Below the pieces are notes generated by a model. The model saw only the letters and a list, made by a program, of their open reading frames with translations, was not told the DNA's origin and did no database searches. Position numbers and translations under genes: made by a program. From Arenimonas sp. SCN 70-307 (GTDB lineage: Bacteria; Pseudomonadota; Gammaproteobacteria; Xanthomonadales; Xanthomonadaceae), in the NCBI RefSeq assembly GCF_001724815.1, contig NZ_MEDO01000020.1, forward strand, positions 1 through 49,660: a stretch of 49,660 bases of DNA. Direction: 5' to 3'. Each line of letters starts with the position of its first letter. Position 1 is the stretch's first letter. Below are positions 10,134 to 22,345 of this stretch, one piece after another.

Positions 10134-10587
10134 GCGTCGCGCTCGGCTGGCAGGAAGCCGCGGCGGCCGGGGCCGCGGCGGGCGCGTCCGCGGGCGCGGA
10201 CTGGGCGCTGCCGCCGGGCTTGCCGGTGGCGACGCGGATGCCCTTGGCCTTCATCCACGCATCGAACTCTTCGGCGGTCATGCGACGGCCGTTCTGGTTC
10301 ATGTCGAAGCGCCAGGGCGAATTGTCGAACTGCGTCTTCTGCACGTAACCGTCCGCCGGCGCGGCGGCGGCCGGCGCGGCCGGCGCCGGGGCCGGGCGGC
10401 GCAGGCGCTGCACGTAGGCCACCGCGTTGATCTCGAGGCAGCTGGCCGCGGGCGTGGCGTAGCGCATCTCCGGGGCCGGCACCGAAGCCGGAAGCGGCGC
10501 GAGCACCGAAGCCTGGCAGGCCGGGCCGGCGGCCGCGGCGAGGGACGGAAGGCAGAGCGCGAGCAGCGCGAGCGAGGCGTGTTTCAT
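10123..10587 (-). CDS. Secreted hypothetical protein with Ala/Pro linker
   Basis: I do not recognise a named family. The 154-residue product begins with a Sec signal peptide (MKHASLALLALCLPSLAAAA). An Ala/Pro-rich linker (APAPAAPAAAAPADG) precedes a compact conserved-looking block, PWRFDMNQNGRRMTAEEFDAW, followed by MKAKGIRVATGK and another Ala/Pro tail ending in Cys. Three further cysteines lie in the mature N-terminal part and one near the C-terminus. Similar small secreted proteins with an RMTAxEFDAW block occur in Xanthomonadales, from memory. It is convergent with the methyltransferase gene, overlapping it by 11 bases. Location is probably periplasmic. Confidence 0.65.
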   Translation of the reverse strand: MKHASLALLALCLPSLAAAAGPACQASVLAPLPASVPAPEMRYATPAASCLEINAVAYVQRLRRPAPAPAAPAAAAPADGYVQKTQFDNSPWRFDMNQNGRRMTAEEFDAWMKAKGIRVATGKPGGSAQSAPADAPAAAPAAAASCQPSATLTC

Positions 10588-10659
10588 CTGGCACCGGCGG
10601 GGGAACGGACTGGGCCAAGCTTAGGCGCGCAATGGCGGCGACGCAATCACGGCGGCCAG

Positions 10660-10690
10660 AAAAACGAAGCCCGGCACAAGGCCGGGCTTC
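10660..10690 (-). terminator. Intrinsic terminator of the OmpA-family gene
   Basis: A perfect 10-bp stem (10666-10675 with 10681-10690, 5-nt loop) is followed on the minus strand by GTTTTT. It lies about 25 bases past the OmpA-family stop codon. Confidence 0.92.
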
Positions 10691-10714
10691 GCGTGTTGCT
10701 TTCGAGCGTAGTGC

Positions 10715-11785
10715 TTAGTTCTGCACGTTCAGCTCGGTGCGGCGGTTGCGCGCACGACCCTCGGCGGTGTCGTTGGTGTCGATCGGACGGCTCTCGCCGA
10801 AGCCGTTCGGACCCACCAGGCGGCCGGCGTCGATGCCCTTGCCGGTCAGGTAGTTGTACACCGTGCGGGCGCGACGCTCGGACAGGCCCTGGTTGTACTG
10901 CTCGGTACCGACCGAGTCGGTGTGGCCGGCGACTTCAACGCGCAGCTGCGGGTACTTCTGCAGGATCGACACGGCCTCGTCGAGGATCGCCACGGCGTCC
11001 GGACGCAGGGTGTCCTTGTCGAAGTCGAAGTTCACGCCCTTGAGGTCGATGGTCAGCGGCACCGGGCAGCCGTCCGGACCGATGGCCTGGCCGGCAACCG
11101 AACCCGGGCACTTGTCGTCGCAGTTGTTCACGCCGTCGCCGTCGTCGTCGAGGTCGGCGCAGGTGACCTGCGGCTTCGGCTCTTCCGGCACGACCGGGGC
11201 CGGCAGGTCGCCGAGCTTCACGAGCACGGTCAGCTGGGCCAGCAGGTCGGTGAAGGTGTCCGAACCCGGGGCGATGACGGAGGTGTCGTCGGTCACGCCG
11301 CGGGCGGCCACTTCGGCGCGCAGCGCGTAACGGCCGTAGTCAGCCTGCAGGCCGGCGCCGATGGTGGCGGCGATGGCGGAGTCCTCACGCTGGCCCGGCG
11401 AGTTCGGGCTCGGGAAGTTGTCGAACTCCTCCTCGACGCGCTGGGTGCCGATGCCGAAGCGGAAGAACGGGTTCCAGTTGCGGCCTTCCTTCAGCAGGTG
11501 GTAGCGCGCGTCGAGCGACAGGCCGTACTGGCTGAAGTTGAGGTCGCTGCTGCCGATCTGGGGGTTCTGGTAGTTCAGCTCGGCATCGATCGACCAGTTC
11601 GGGGTGACGAACTTGCCGAAGCCGAGGGTGACGAACGGGACGTCGCCGGTGCCGCGGTCGTCGTCCTGGACGTTGCCGCCCACGCCGCCGCTCACGTACC
11701 AACGATCATCGAAGTCCTGCGCCATCGCGGACTGGGTGAACGCCATGGCGCCCAGGAGGGCACAGCACAGGAGTTTCTTCTTCAT
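10715..11785 (-). CDS. OmpA family outer-membrane protein with TSP type-3 linker
   Basis: The 356-residue protein has three parts. A signal peptide (MKKKLLCCALLGAMAFTQSAMAQ) precedes an eight-strand-type beta-barrel (about 24-195), then an Asp-rich thrombospondin type-3-like linker from Cys209 (CADLDDDGDGVNNCDDKCPG), then an OmpA peptidoglycan-binding domain (about 245-356). The domain contains NFDFDKDTLRPDA, GHTDSVGTEQYNQGLSERRA and GRARNRRTELNV, with the conserved Asp and Arg that contact diaminopimelate. It anchors the outer membrane to the cell wall, and the linker probably binds calcium. ATG 11785 was chosen because a GGAG lies six bases upstream. An ATG four codons earlier overlaps that site. 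Confidence 0.95.
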   Translation of the reverse strand: MKKKLLCCALLGAMAFTQSAMAQDFDDRWYVSGGVGGNVQDDDRGTGDVPFVTLGFGKFVTPNWSIDAELNYQNPQIGSSDLNFSQYGLSLDARYHLLKEGRNWNPFFRFGIGTQRVEEEFDNFPSPNSPGQREDSAIAATIGAGLQADYGRYALRAEVAARGVTDDTSVIAPGSDTFTDLLAQLTVLVKLGDLPAPVVPEEPKPQVTCADLDDDGDGVNNCDDKCPGSVAGQAIGPDGCPVPLTIDLKGVNFDFDKDTLRPDAVAILDEAVSILQKYPQLRVEVAGHTDSVGTEQYNQGLSERRARTVYNYLTGKGIDAGRLVGPNGFGESRPIDTNDTAEGRARNRRTELNVQN

Positions 11786-11895
11786 GATTTGCTCCATTGA
11801 TTCGACGGGGGAATTGCTTCAACGCTGCGGACCTTGGGTATCTGGCTTCGCGGCGCTTGGCGCCTGGAAAACTTAACGACCCGAAAGTTAACGGG

Positions 11896-11924
11896 AATCT
11901 AACAAAGGCTGACGATCACTGCAA
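11896..11924 (-). promoter_or_regulatory. Possible sigma-70 promoter for the OmpA-family gene
   Basis: On the minus strand TTGCAG (11919-11924) and TAGATT (11896-11901) are separated by 17 bases, about 110 bases before the ATG. The match is moderate and a different start site is possible. Confidence 0.4.
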
Positions 11925-11933
11925 GCGCGGGTT

Positions 11934-15562
<3,629 letters not shown>

Positions 15563-15868
15563 GTAGTTACTCCAATACAAATCAAAGGCTTGGCGAAGGC
15601 CGTTCAGGCAAGGTTCGGTTTTCCCCCGTAGTATGCGCCGCTGGACACGGCGCCCGGCCTCGGGCCGCGCCGTCAAACGGCCCCGCAGCGCATGGCTTGG
15701 CGGGGATTCCAGGGGGTCGCCCAACCTGACCCGCGACCCCGGAATGCGAGCCCGGCTCGTCCATCCCCAAAACGCCAGGCCGCACGGCCCCTCCCTGCCC
15801 GTTCCATCAAGCAGGCCCGCCCTCGGGCGGACGGGAAAGTGCGGCGCAACGGAGCAAGGAGTTCCGCC
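15563..15868. other. Intergenic region with a strong inverted repeat, no gene seen
   Basis: These 306 bases between fadH and the cell-wall hydrolase hold no supported coding sequence. A 27-base inverted repeat at 15648-15674 (7-bp outer stem ACGGCGC/GCGCCGT plus a GGCC/GGCC inner stem) sits about 85 bases past fadH but has no T-tract on either strand. A smaller CCGCC-CTCG-GGCGG hairpin lies close to the hydrolase start. I could not match either to a known riboswitch. Confidence 0.5.
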
Positions 15869-16387
15869 ATGAAGCTGTCTTTCGTCCTTTGGCTGGCCTC
15901 GATCCTTCCCCAGCCAGCCGCCGACCCGCTGTGCCTGGCGACGACGGTCTACCTCGAGGCCCGCAACCAGTCCGAGCTGGGCCAGCGCGCCGTGGCCGAG
16001 GTCGCCCTGCGCCGCCGCGACAGCGGCCAGTGGGGGGACTCGATCTGCGAGGTGGTCACCGCCCGCAAGCAGTTCGCGCCCACCATCGTCCACCCCGGCC
16101 TTCGGATGAAGAACCTCGAGGCCTGGGAACGGGCCGTGCAGGTCGCCTTCCAGGCCCAGGCCGACTGGCAGTTGCCGCCCGGCGAGCGCCGGGAAGTGGT
16201 GCCCGGGGCCAGCCACTTCGCCGCCCTGGACCTGGCCAACCCGGCCTGGGCCAGCGCCCCGCGGGTGGCGACCATCGGCGACCACACCTTCTTCCGGGTC
16301 CAGCGCCTGACTCCGCCGGCGCAGCCGCCGGCCCCGGCGCTAGTGGTGGCCTCCGGCCCGGCCACGACCCAGCGCATGGCGCCCTGA
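15869..16387 (+). CDS. SleB-like cell wall hydrolase (Hydrolase_2 family)
   Basis: The 172-residue protein contains a short Hydrolase_2 (SleB/CwlJ-type) domain. TTVYLEARNQSELGQRAVAE carries the likely catalytic Glu30 in the YLEAR motif, followed by CEVVTARKQFAP and GASHFAALDLANPAW. Relatives cleave peptidoglycan glycan strands, and in Gram-negatives they are housekeeping or sporadic proteins unrelated to spores. The N-terminus is hydrophobic (LSFVLWLASILP) and could be a weak signal peptide. The Ala/Pro-rich C-terminus looks unstructured. An AAGGAG ribosome binding site eight bases before ATG 15869 supports the start. It is convergent with the Usp gene. Confidence 0.85.
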   Translation: MKLSFVLWLASILPQPAADPLCLATTVYLEARNQSELGQRAVAEVALRRRDSGQWGDSICEVVTARKQFAPTIVHPGLRMKNLEAWERAVQVAFQAQADWQLPPGERREVVPGASHFAALDLANPAWASAPRVATIGDHTFFRVQRLTPPAQPPAPALVVASGPATTQRMAP

Positions 16388-16401
16388 GGCGCCCCCGCCG
16401 G

Positions 16402-17292
16402 CTAGGCGACGCCCGGCACCAGCAGGACGTCGCAGGGCAAGCGGTGCGTGGCGAACAGGGCCGTACTGCCCAGCAGGTTTGCCTCCCAACGCGCCCGCGG
16501 ACGCGAGCCCAGCACCACCAGGTCGATCTGCGCTTCTTCCACGAAGGCCGCGAGCACGGCCGCGGGCGGGCCTTCGCGCACGGCGCGGGTGGGCGCGACG
16601 GCGAGGCCCAGCGCTGACTCGAACACCTGCAGCCGGCGCAAAGCCAGCTCGCGGGCTTCGCGATGGAACGCCTCGCGGGTCTCGGGTCGCGCGTGGGCGA
16701 AGGCCATGTTGCGGTCGGGCGGGATTTCGATGGCGTGCAGCAGGTGGAAATCGGCCCCCGGCGCCAGCCTGAGCCCGAGCCTGGCGGCATGCAGCGAGGG
16801 CTCGCCGAGATCGGTGGCCAGCGCAACCCGCCGGTAGGCCTGGCCGCCTCCCTGCCGTGCCAGCAGGACCGGCAGCGCGCCCGCGCGCAGCACCCGGTCG
16901 GCCGTCGAGCCCAGCAACCCCTGGCGCAGCCCGGTTTCACCCTGCGCGCCCATCACCACCACGCCGCGCTCCCCCTCGTGCAACAACTGCGGCAGCAGCG
17001 CCGGCAGCGTGCCGTCGAGCACTTCGTAATCGACGTCGGCCACGCCGGCTTCGAGCAGGCGCTCGCGCTCGCGGGACAGCCGCGAGCCGGCCGTGCGGCG
17101 CGCGAGTTCGATCGAGAACTCGCCCTTCAGCCCCTGCGCCATCCGTTCGATCCAGTCGCCATCGCCGAGCGCGTGCAGCAGGCGCAAATGCCAGCCGAGG
17201 CCGCGCGCCAGGGCCGCGGCACGCTCGGTCGCGAGGCCGGCGGGCTCGGAAAAGTCGGTGGCGGCGATGAGTACGTCGCTTGCAGAAGTCAT
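16402..17292 (-). CDS. Tandem universal stress protein (two UspA domains)
   Basis: The 296-residue protein contains two consecutive Usp domains (about 1-145 and 150-296). Domain 1 has DVLIAATDFSEPAGLATERA and the nucleotide-binding GAQGETGLRQGLLGSTADRV motif. Domain 2 has RVALATDLGEPSLHAARLGL and a degenerate GSRPRARWEANLLGSTALF. The G-x2-G-x9-G(S/T) ATP-binding pattern is intact in domain 1 and weakened in domain 2. Tandem Usp proteins act in stress survival and often associate with ion transporters. ATG 17292 was chosen, as the upstream in-frame extension is low in family-like sequence. It is divergent from the Kef-type antiporter, 92 bases away. Confidence 0.92.
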   Translation of the reverse strand: MTSASDVLIAATDFSEPAGLATERAAALARGLGWHLRLLHALGDGDWIERMAQGLKGEFSIELARRTAGSRLSRERERLLEAGVADVDYEVLDGTLPALLPQLLHEGERGVVVMGAQGETGLRQGLLGSTADRVLRAGALPVLLARQGGGQAYRRVALATDLGEPSLHAARLGLRLAPGADFHLLHAIEIPPDRNMAFAHARPETREAFHREARELALRRLQVFESALGLAVAPTRAVREGPPAAVLAAFVEEAQIDLVVLGSRPRARWEANLLGSTALFATHRLPCDVLLVPGVA

Positions 17293-17384
17293 GGCGGGCC
17301 GGCGCCTCGCGGCGCCTTTGTGTCCAGGGGCGGGTGCCTGCCCTAAACTGCCCGCTGGCATACGTGACGGTCAAGGGCGGACAG

Positions 17385-19337
17385 ATGGATCAAGGTTTGG
17401 CGCAGGTGCTCTTGTTGCTCGGTGCGGCCATCGCCAGCTTCCTGGCCTGCCAGCGACTGCGCATCCCGACCAGCCTGGCCTACCTCGCGGTCGGCGTCGT
17501 GCTGGGGCCGGCCACCATGGGTCCCGTGGTCGACGGCACGATGATCCGGCTGTTCGCCGAGTTCGGCATCGTCTTCCTGCTTTTCACCATCGGCCTGAAC
17601 TATTCGCTGCCGCAGCTCAATGCCCTGCGCGGCCGGGTGCTTTCGCTGGGCACCGCGCAGGTGGGCCTGACGACGCTGATCGTGGGCCTGCTGGCCTGGC
17701 TCGCCGGCGCCGACCCGGTGGCCGCGTTCGTGATCGGCGCGATCTTCGCGCAGTCGTCCACCACGATGATCAGCAAGCAGCTGTCCGACCAGGCCGAGGA
17801 AAACTCGCCGCACGGACGGCTGGGCACGGCGATGTCGGTGTTCCAGGACGTGACGGCCGTGCCCTTCATCGTCGTCATCCCGGTGCTGGGCACCGCGGTG
17901 GGCGCCGCCGCCATCGGCATGCTGATCGGCTCCGCGCTGGCCAAGGCGGCGATCGCGACGCTGCTGGTGTTCTTCGCCGGGCGCTGGCTGCTCAAGCCCC
18001 TGTTCCGCTCCGTGACGCGGCAGCGCTCGGCCGAGGCGTTCACCCTGACCGTGCTCTTCGTGTCGCTGGGCGCCGGCGCGGTGACCGACTCCCTGGGCCT
18101 GTCGCTGGCCTTCGGCGCCTTCCTGGCCGGCATGGTGCTCGGCGAGACCGAGTTCCGCCACCAGGTCGAGGCCACCATCCGGCCGTTCCGCGACGTGCTG
18201 CTGGGCCTGTTCTTCATCGGCATCGGGATGCTGTTCGATCCCGCGGCCCTGCCGGCGGTCTGGGCCTGGGCCCTGGCCGGCGCCTGCCTGCTGCTGGCGA
18301 GCAAGACCCTGCTGGTGGCGGCGCTGGTGCGGCGCGCGGGGCTGCCCATCGAATCGGCCTGGCGCACCGGCCTGATCGTGGCGGTGGGCGGTGAGTTCGG
18401 ACTGGCGCTGCTGGCGCTGGGCCTGGCGGGCGGGGCGCTGGACGACTTCCAGGGGCAGGTTGCCTTCACCGCCGTGCTTTTCTCCTTCATCCTCGGCCCG
18501 GTGCTGATCCGCTTCAATGCGCCGATCGCCCGGGCCCTGACCCCCAAGCGGCTCGAAAGCGCCGCCGAGGCGCCGGTGGTCGGCGTGGCCGCGGACAGCC
18601 TGGACCAGCACGTCATCATCTGCGGCTATGGACGCATCGGCCAGAGCGTGGGCCACATCCTCGAGCAGGAAGGCATCGCCTGGGGCGCGATGGACCTGGA
18701 CCTGGCCAAGGTGCGGCAGGCGCGCAAGGCCGGCGAGCCGGTGTTCTACGGCGATGCCTCCGATCCGGCGATGCTCGAGTCGATGGGCCTCGACCGCGCC
18801 CGCCTCGTCGTGATCAGCAACGACGACACCAAGGCCAGCCTGCGCGTGCTGGCCCACGTCAGGGCGCGCCACCCCCGCCTGCCCGTGATGGTGCGCACCC
18901 GCGACGACAGCCACCACCAGGCGCTGGCCGAGGCCGGCGCCAGCGAGGTGGTGCCGGAGACGCTGGAGGCCGGGCTGATGATCGCCACGCACGTCCTGGA
19001 CCGCCTGCAGGTGCCGCCGGCGCGCATCCTCGAGCTGGTCGAGCGCCAGCGCGCCGCACACTACCCGCTGCTGCGCGCGCGCTTCGCCGGCGAAGTCGAC
19101 GGCGCCGAGCACGCCGAGCAGCTTGAGCCGGTGTCGCTGGCGAGCGGTTGCCAGGCCTGCGGCAAGTCGCTGCGCGAGCTGGGCTTGGCCGATGGCACCG
19201 CGACCGCGATCGTGCGCGATGGCGAGCGCCTGCTCGACCCCTCCCCGGACACCGTGCTTGCCGACGGCGACACCGTGGTGCTGCGCGGCCCGGAGGACGT
19301 GGTCGCCCGGGCCAGCAGCCGCCTGCAGGGCCGCTGA
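17385..19337 (+). CDS. Kef-type K+/H+ antiporter with RCK domains (CPA2 family)
   Basis: The 650-residue inner-membrane transporter has an N-terminal CPA2 exchanger domain of 12-13 helices (about 1-385). It includes LLFTIGLNYSLPQL, SSTTMISKQLSDQ and the conserved RPFRDVLLGLFFIGIGM. A cytoplasmic RCK/TrkA-N domain begins near residue 408 with HVIICGYGRIGQSVG, and a TrkA-C domain occupies about 560-650. This layout matches KefB/KefC/YbaL-type potassium efflux systems, which are gated by nucleotides or glutathione adducts. The exact ion and regulator are not determinable. ATG 17385 follows a GGGCGG-like ribosome binding site. The divergent tandem Usp gene suggests a shared stress response. Confidence 0.93.
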   Translation: MDQGLAQVLLLLGAAIASFLACQRLRIPTSLAYLAVGVVLGPATMGPVVDGTMIRLFAEFGIVFLLFTIGLNYSLPQLNALRGRVLSLGTAQVGLTTLIVGLLAWLAGADPVAAFVIGAIFAQSSTTMISKQLSDQAEENSPHGRLGTAMSVFQDVTAVPFIVVIPVLGTAVGAAAIGMLIGSALAKAAIATLLVFFAGRWLLKPLFRSVTRQRSAEAFTLTVLFVSLGAGAVTDSLGLSLAFGAFLAGMVLGETEFRHQVEATIRPFRDVLLGLFFIGIGMLFDPAALPAVWAWALAGACLLLASKTLLVAALVRRAGLPIESAWRTGLIVAVGGEFGLALLALGLAGGALDDFQGQVAFTAVLFSFILGPVLIRFNAPIARALTPKRLESAAEAPVVGVAADSLDQHVIICGYGRIGQSVGHILEQEGIAWGAMDLDLAKVRQARKAGEPVFYGDASDPAMLESMGLDRARLVVISNDDTKASLRVLAHVRARHPRLPVMVRTRDDSHHQALAEAGASEVVPETLEAGLMIATHVLDRLQVPPARILELVERQRAAHYPLLRARFAGEVDGAEHAEQLEPVSLASGCQACGKSLRELGLADGTATAIVRDGERLLDPSPDTVLADGDTVVLRGPEDVVARASSRLQGR

Positions 19338-19343
19338 GGGCCC

Positions 19344-20489
19344 TCAGCGCTTTTCGATCGGCACGAACTCGCGGTCCTCGGGACCGGTGTAGTTGGCGCT
19401 CGGGCGGATGATCTTGCCGTCGATGCGCTGCTCGATCACGTGCGCGCTCCAGCCGGAGGTGCGGGCGATGACGAACAGCGGGGTGAACAGCGGGGTCGGC
19501 ACGCCCATCATGTGGTAGGCCGAGGCGCTGTACCAGTCGAGGTTGGGGAACATCTTCTTGAGGTCCATCATCAGCGTCTCGATGCGCTCGCTGACGTCGA
19601 ACAGGACCTGGTTGCCGCCTTCCTTGCACAGCTTGCGGCTGATCTCCTTGATGATCGGGTTGCGCGGGTCGCCGATGGTGTACACCGGGTGGCCGAAGCC
19701 GATGACGATTTCCTTGCGCTCCACGCGGGCGCGGATGTCGGCCTCGGCCTCGTCGGCGCTGCCGTAGCGGGCGATGATGTCCATCGCCACTTCGTTGGCG
19801 CCGCCGTGCTTGGGGCCGCGCAGCGCGCCGATGGCGCCGGTGATGCAGCTGAACAGGTCGCTGCCGGTGCCGGCGATGACGCGCGCGGTGAAGGTGGAGG
19901 CGTTGAACTCGTGCTCGGCGTAGAGCACCAGCGACTGGTCGAGCGCGCGCGCATGCGACTCGCCCGGCGGCTGGCCGTGCAGCAGGTGCAGGAAGTGGCC
20001 GGCGATGGTGTCGTCGTCGGTCTCGACCTCGATGCGGCGGCCGTTGCGGGTGAAGTGCCACCAGTACAGCAGCATCGAGCCGAAGCTGGCCATCAGGCGG
20101 TCGGCGATGTCGCGGGCCTCGGCGACCGGGTGGCCCTCGCGCTCGGGCAGCACGGTGCCCAGCACCGAGCAGCCGGTGCGCAGCACGTCCATCGGGTGGG
20201 CATTGGCCGGCACCAGCTCCAGGGCCTCGGTGACGATGGCCGGCAGGCCGCGCAGGCGGCGCAGCTTGGCCTTGTAGGCCCGGAGCTGGCTGGCGGTGGG
20301 CAGGCTGCCGTGGACCAGCAGGTGGGCCACTTCCTCGAAGCCGGCCCGGGTGGCCAGGTCGTGGATGTCGTAGCCGCGGTAGTGCAGGTCGTTGCCGCTG
20401 CGGCCGACGGTGCACAGGGCGGTGTTGCCCGCGGCCGTGCCGGACAGGGCGACGGACTTCTTGGCCTTGGGAAGGACTTGCTCGGTCAT
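19344..20489 (-). CDS. prpC: 2-methylcitrate synthase (citrate synthase family)
   Basis: The 381-residue enzyme condenses propionyl-CoA with oxaloacetate to 2-methylcitrate. The short length and [26 protein letters not shown]-region wording match methylcitrate synthases rather than the 425-residue hexameric citrate synthase. Catalytic-site motifs [13 protein letters not shown] and [15 protein letters not shown] carry the conserved histidines, and the C-terminal half has [21 protein letters not shown] 20489 has GGAGG five bases upstream, deciding the start. It is convergent with the Kef-type gene and divergent from the channel gene. Closest cycle partners are prpB about 0.9 kb upstream and prpD about 6 kb downstream. 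Confidence 0.93.
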   Translation of the reverse strand: MTEQVLPKAKKSVALSGTAAGNTALCTVGRSGNDLHYRGYDIHDLATRAGFEEVAHLLVHGSLPTASQLRAYKAKLRRLRGLPAIVTEALELVPANAHPMDVLRTGCSVLGTVLPEREGHPVAEARDIADRLMASFGSMLLYWWHFTRNGRRIEVETDDDTIAGHFLHLLHGQPPGESHARALDQSLVLYAEHEFNASTFTARVIAGTGSDLFSCITGAIGALRGPKHGGANEVAMDIIARYGSADEAEADIRARVERKEIVIGFGHPVYTIGDPRNPIIKEISRKLCKEGGNQVLFDVSERIETLMMDLKKMFPNLDWYSASAYHMMGVPTPLFTPLFVIARTSGWSAHVIEQRIDGKIIRPSANYTGPEDREFVPIEKR

Positions 20490-20511
20490 GGGAGCCTCCG
20501 GGAAAAACCTG

Positions 20512-20517
20512 ATTATA
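20512..20517 (-). promoter_or_regulatory. prpC: Perfect -10 box for prpC
   Basis: TATAAT on the minus strand lies 22 bases upstream of the prpC ATG, predicting a very short leader holding only the GGAGG site. No good -35 box is seen at the right distance, so an activator may be needed. Confidence 0.45.
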
Positions 20518-20590
20518 GAAGCTTGCCGCCGTCTAGAATCCCGCCTTCGACCCCAACCCGCCCTTCCACCCCATCCCGGCCCCGCCATCC

Positions 20591-21385
20591 ATGACCGCCT
20601 TCCTCGCCCGCCTGCTCGCCCACCGCGCCACCGAACGCTTCATCCTGGCCCTGATCCTGGTCAATGCCGTCGTCCTGGGCCTGGAGACCGAACCCGCGGT
20701 CGTCGCCCGCTGGGGCGGCGTGCTCAAGGTCGTCGACACCTTCGCCCTGTCGGTGTTCGTGCTCGAGCTGCTGGCCAAGCTGGTCGTGCACCGGCTGCGC
20801 TTCTTCCGCGACCCCTGGAACGTGTTCGACTTCGTGGTGGTGGGCATCGCCCTGCTGCCCACCAGCGGCCCGCTGGCGGTGCTGCGCGCCCTGCGCGTGC
20901 TGCGCGTGCTGCGCCTGGTGACCGTGGTGCCCTCGCTGCGCCGCGTGGTCGGCGCCCTGCTGGGCGCCCTGCCCGGCATGGGCTCGATCGTGATGCTGCT
21001 GGGCCTGATCTTCTACGTCGGCGCGGTGATGGCCACCAAGCTCTACGGCGGCACCTTCCCGCAGTGGTTCGGCGACGTGCCGGCCTCGCTCTACACGCTC
21101 TTCCAGGTGATGACGCTCGAGTCGTGGTCGATGGGCATCGTGCGCCCGGTGATGGACGTGCACCCGCAGGCCTGGCTGTTCTTCGTGCCCTTCATCCTGG
21201 CCACCAGCTTCACCGCCCTGAACCTGTTCATCGGCGTGGTGGTGTCGGCGATGCAGTCGGAAATCGACGCCGAGCGCAAGAAGACCGTGGAGGACGCCGT
21301 CTCGCACGCCGAGGAGCCGCTGGTGGCCGAGGTCAAGGCGCTGCGCGAGCAGGTGGCCCTGCTCGCGGCGCGACTGGAGCGCTGA
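20591..21385 (+). CDS. Voltage-gated sodium channel (NaChBac-like ion transporter)
   Basis: The 264-residue single-domain six-helix channel has an S4 voltage sensor with regularly spaced arginines ([20 protein letters not shown], about residues 98-117). Its pore filter is TLESWSMG at 175-182, equivalent to TLESWAS in NaChBac-type channels. A long S6 helix ([20 protein letters not shown]) and a C-terminal coiled coil ([23 protein letters not shown]) complete the family layout. The single Glu in the filter predicts Na+ selectivity in a homotetramer. Physiological roles known in alkaliphiles are pH homeostasis, motility and chemotaxis. It is divergent from prpC, about 100 bases apart. Confidence 0.93.
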   Translation: MTAFLARLLAHRATERFILALILVNAVVLGLETEPAVVARWGGVLKVVDTFALSVFVLELLAKLVVHRLRFFRDPWNVFDFVVVGIALLPTSGPLAVLRALRVLRVLRLVTVVPSLRRVVGALLGALPGMGSIVMLLGLIFYVGAVMATKLYGGTFPQWFGDVPASLYTLFQVMTLESWSMGIVRPVMDVHPQAWLFFVPFILATSFTALNLFIGVVVSAMQSEIDAERKKTVEDAVSHAEEPLVAEVKALREQVALLAARLER

Positions 21386-21405
21386 GGCCCCGGGGGCGGC
21401 TGGCC

Positions 21406-22296
21406 TCAGCCGCCCTTCTTCGCGAACAGGGCGTCGAGCTTGCCCTCGAAGGCGTGGTAGCCGATGCGGTCGTAGAGCTCCTCGCGGGTCTGCATCGTGT
21501 CGAGCACGGCCTTCTGGTGGCCATCGCGGCGGATGGCCTCGTACACGGCTTCGGCGGCCTTGTTCATCGCCCGGAACGCCGACAGCGGGTAGAGCTGGAT
21601 GGCGACGCCCACCGAGGCGAGTTCCTCGCGGGTGAACAGCGGCGTCTTGCCGAACTCGGTGATGTTGGCCAGCACCGGCACCTTCACCGCCTCGACGAAG
21701 CGGCGGTAGGTGTCGAGGTCGTACGAGGCCTCGGCGAAGATGCCGTCGGCACCGGCCTCCACGCAGCGCACCGCGCGCTCGATGGCGGCGTCCACGCCGT
21801 GCACCTGGATGGCGTCGGTGCGGGCGATGAGGAAGAAGTCCGGATCGGTCTTCGCATCGGCCGCGGCCTTGACGCGGTCCACCATTTCCTCGGTGCCCAC
21901 CACTTCCTTGCCCGGGCGGTGGCCGCAGCGCTTGGCGCCGACCTGGTCCTCGATGTGGCAGGCGGCCGCGCCGGCCTTGATCAGCGACTTGACCGTGCGC
22001 TCGATGTTGAAGGCGCTGGGGCCGAAGCCGGTATCGATGTCCACCAGCAGCGGCAGGTCGCAGACGTCGGTGATGCGGCGAGTGTCGATGAGCACGTCCT
22101 CCAGGCCGCTGATGCCCAGGTCCGGCAGGCCCAGCGAACCGGCGGCCACGCCGCCGCCGCTGAGGTAGATGGCGCGGTAACCGGCGCGTTTGGCCAGCAG
22201 GGCGTGGTTGGCGTTGATGGCGCCGATCACCTGCAGCGGCGATTCGGCGGCGAGGGCGGCGCGGAAACGCGCACCGGCGGAGTTCGGGTTCGACAT
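21406..22296 (-). CDS. prpB: 2-methylisocitrate lyase
   Basis: The 296-residue enzyme of the isocitrate lyase/PEP mutase family splits 2-methylisocitrate into pyruvate and succinate, the last step of the methylcitrate cycle. The active-site loop [10 protein letters not shown] contains the catalytic cysteine. [15 protein letters not shown] supplies metal-binding aspartates, and [19 protein letters not shown] matches PrpB. Length equals the E. coli enzyme. The gene sits 49 bases downstream of mdh on the same strand, separated by a strong hairpin without a T-tract, so partial read-through from the aminotransferase-mdh operon is possible. It is convergent with the channel gene. Confidence 0.95.
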   Translation of the reverse strand: MSNPNSAGARFRAALAAESPLQVIGAINANHALLAKRAGYRAIYLSGGGVAAGSLGLPDLGISGLEDVLIDTRRITDVCDLPLLVDIDTGFGPSAFNIERTVKSLIKAGAAACHIEDQVGAKRCGHRPGKEVVGTEEMVDRVKAAADAKTDPDFFLIARTDAIQVHGVDAAIERAVRCVEAGADGIFAEASYDLDTYRRFVEAVKVPVLANITEFGKTPLFTREELASVGVAIQLYPLSAFRAMNKAAEAVYEAIRRDGHQKAVLDTMQTREELYDRIGYHAFEGKLDALFAKKGG

Positions 22297-22314
22297 GGGG
22301 CTACCTCATAAGCA

Positions 22315-22338
22315 GAAGGCGGCCCGGGGGCCGCCTTC
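22315..22338 (-). terminator. Hairpin between mdh and prpB
   Basis: A perfect 10-bp stem (22315-22324 with 22329-22338) with a 4-nt loop lies just after the mdh stop. It is followed by TGCTTATG rather than a T run, so it may be an mRNA-stabilising hairpin or a weak terminator. Confidence 0.55.
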
Positions 22339-22345
22339 GATTGGA

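Noticed and set aside
15563-15868. Possible c-di-GMP (GEMM) riboswitch before the cell-wall hydrolase
   Set aside because: The conserved GCAAACC and GGGxCGCAAAGCC elements are not present in the right order. Only scattered partial matches were seen.
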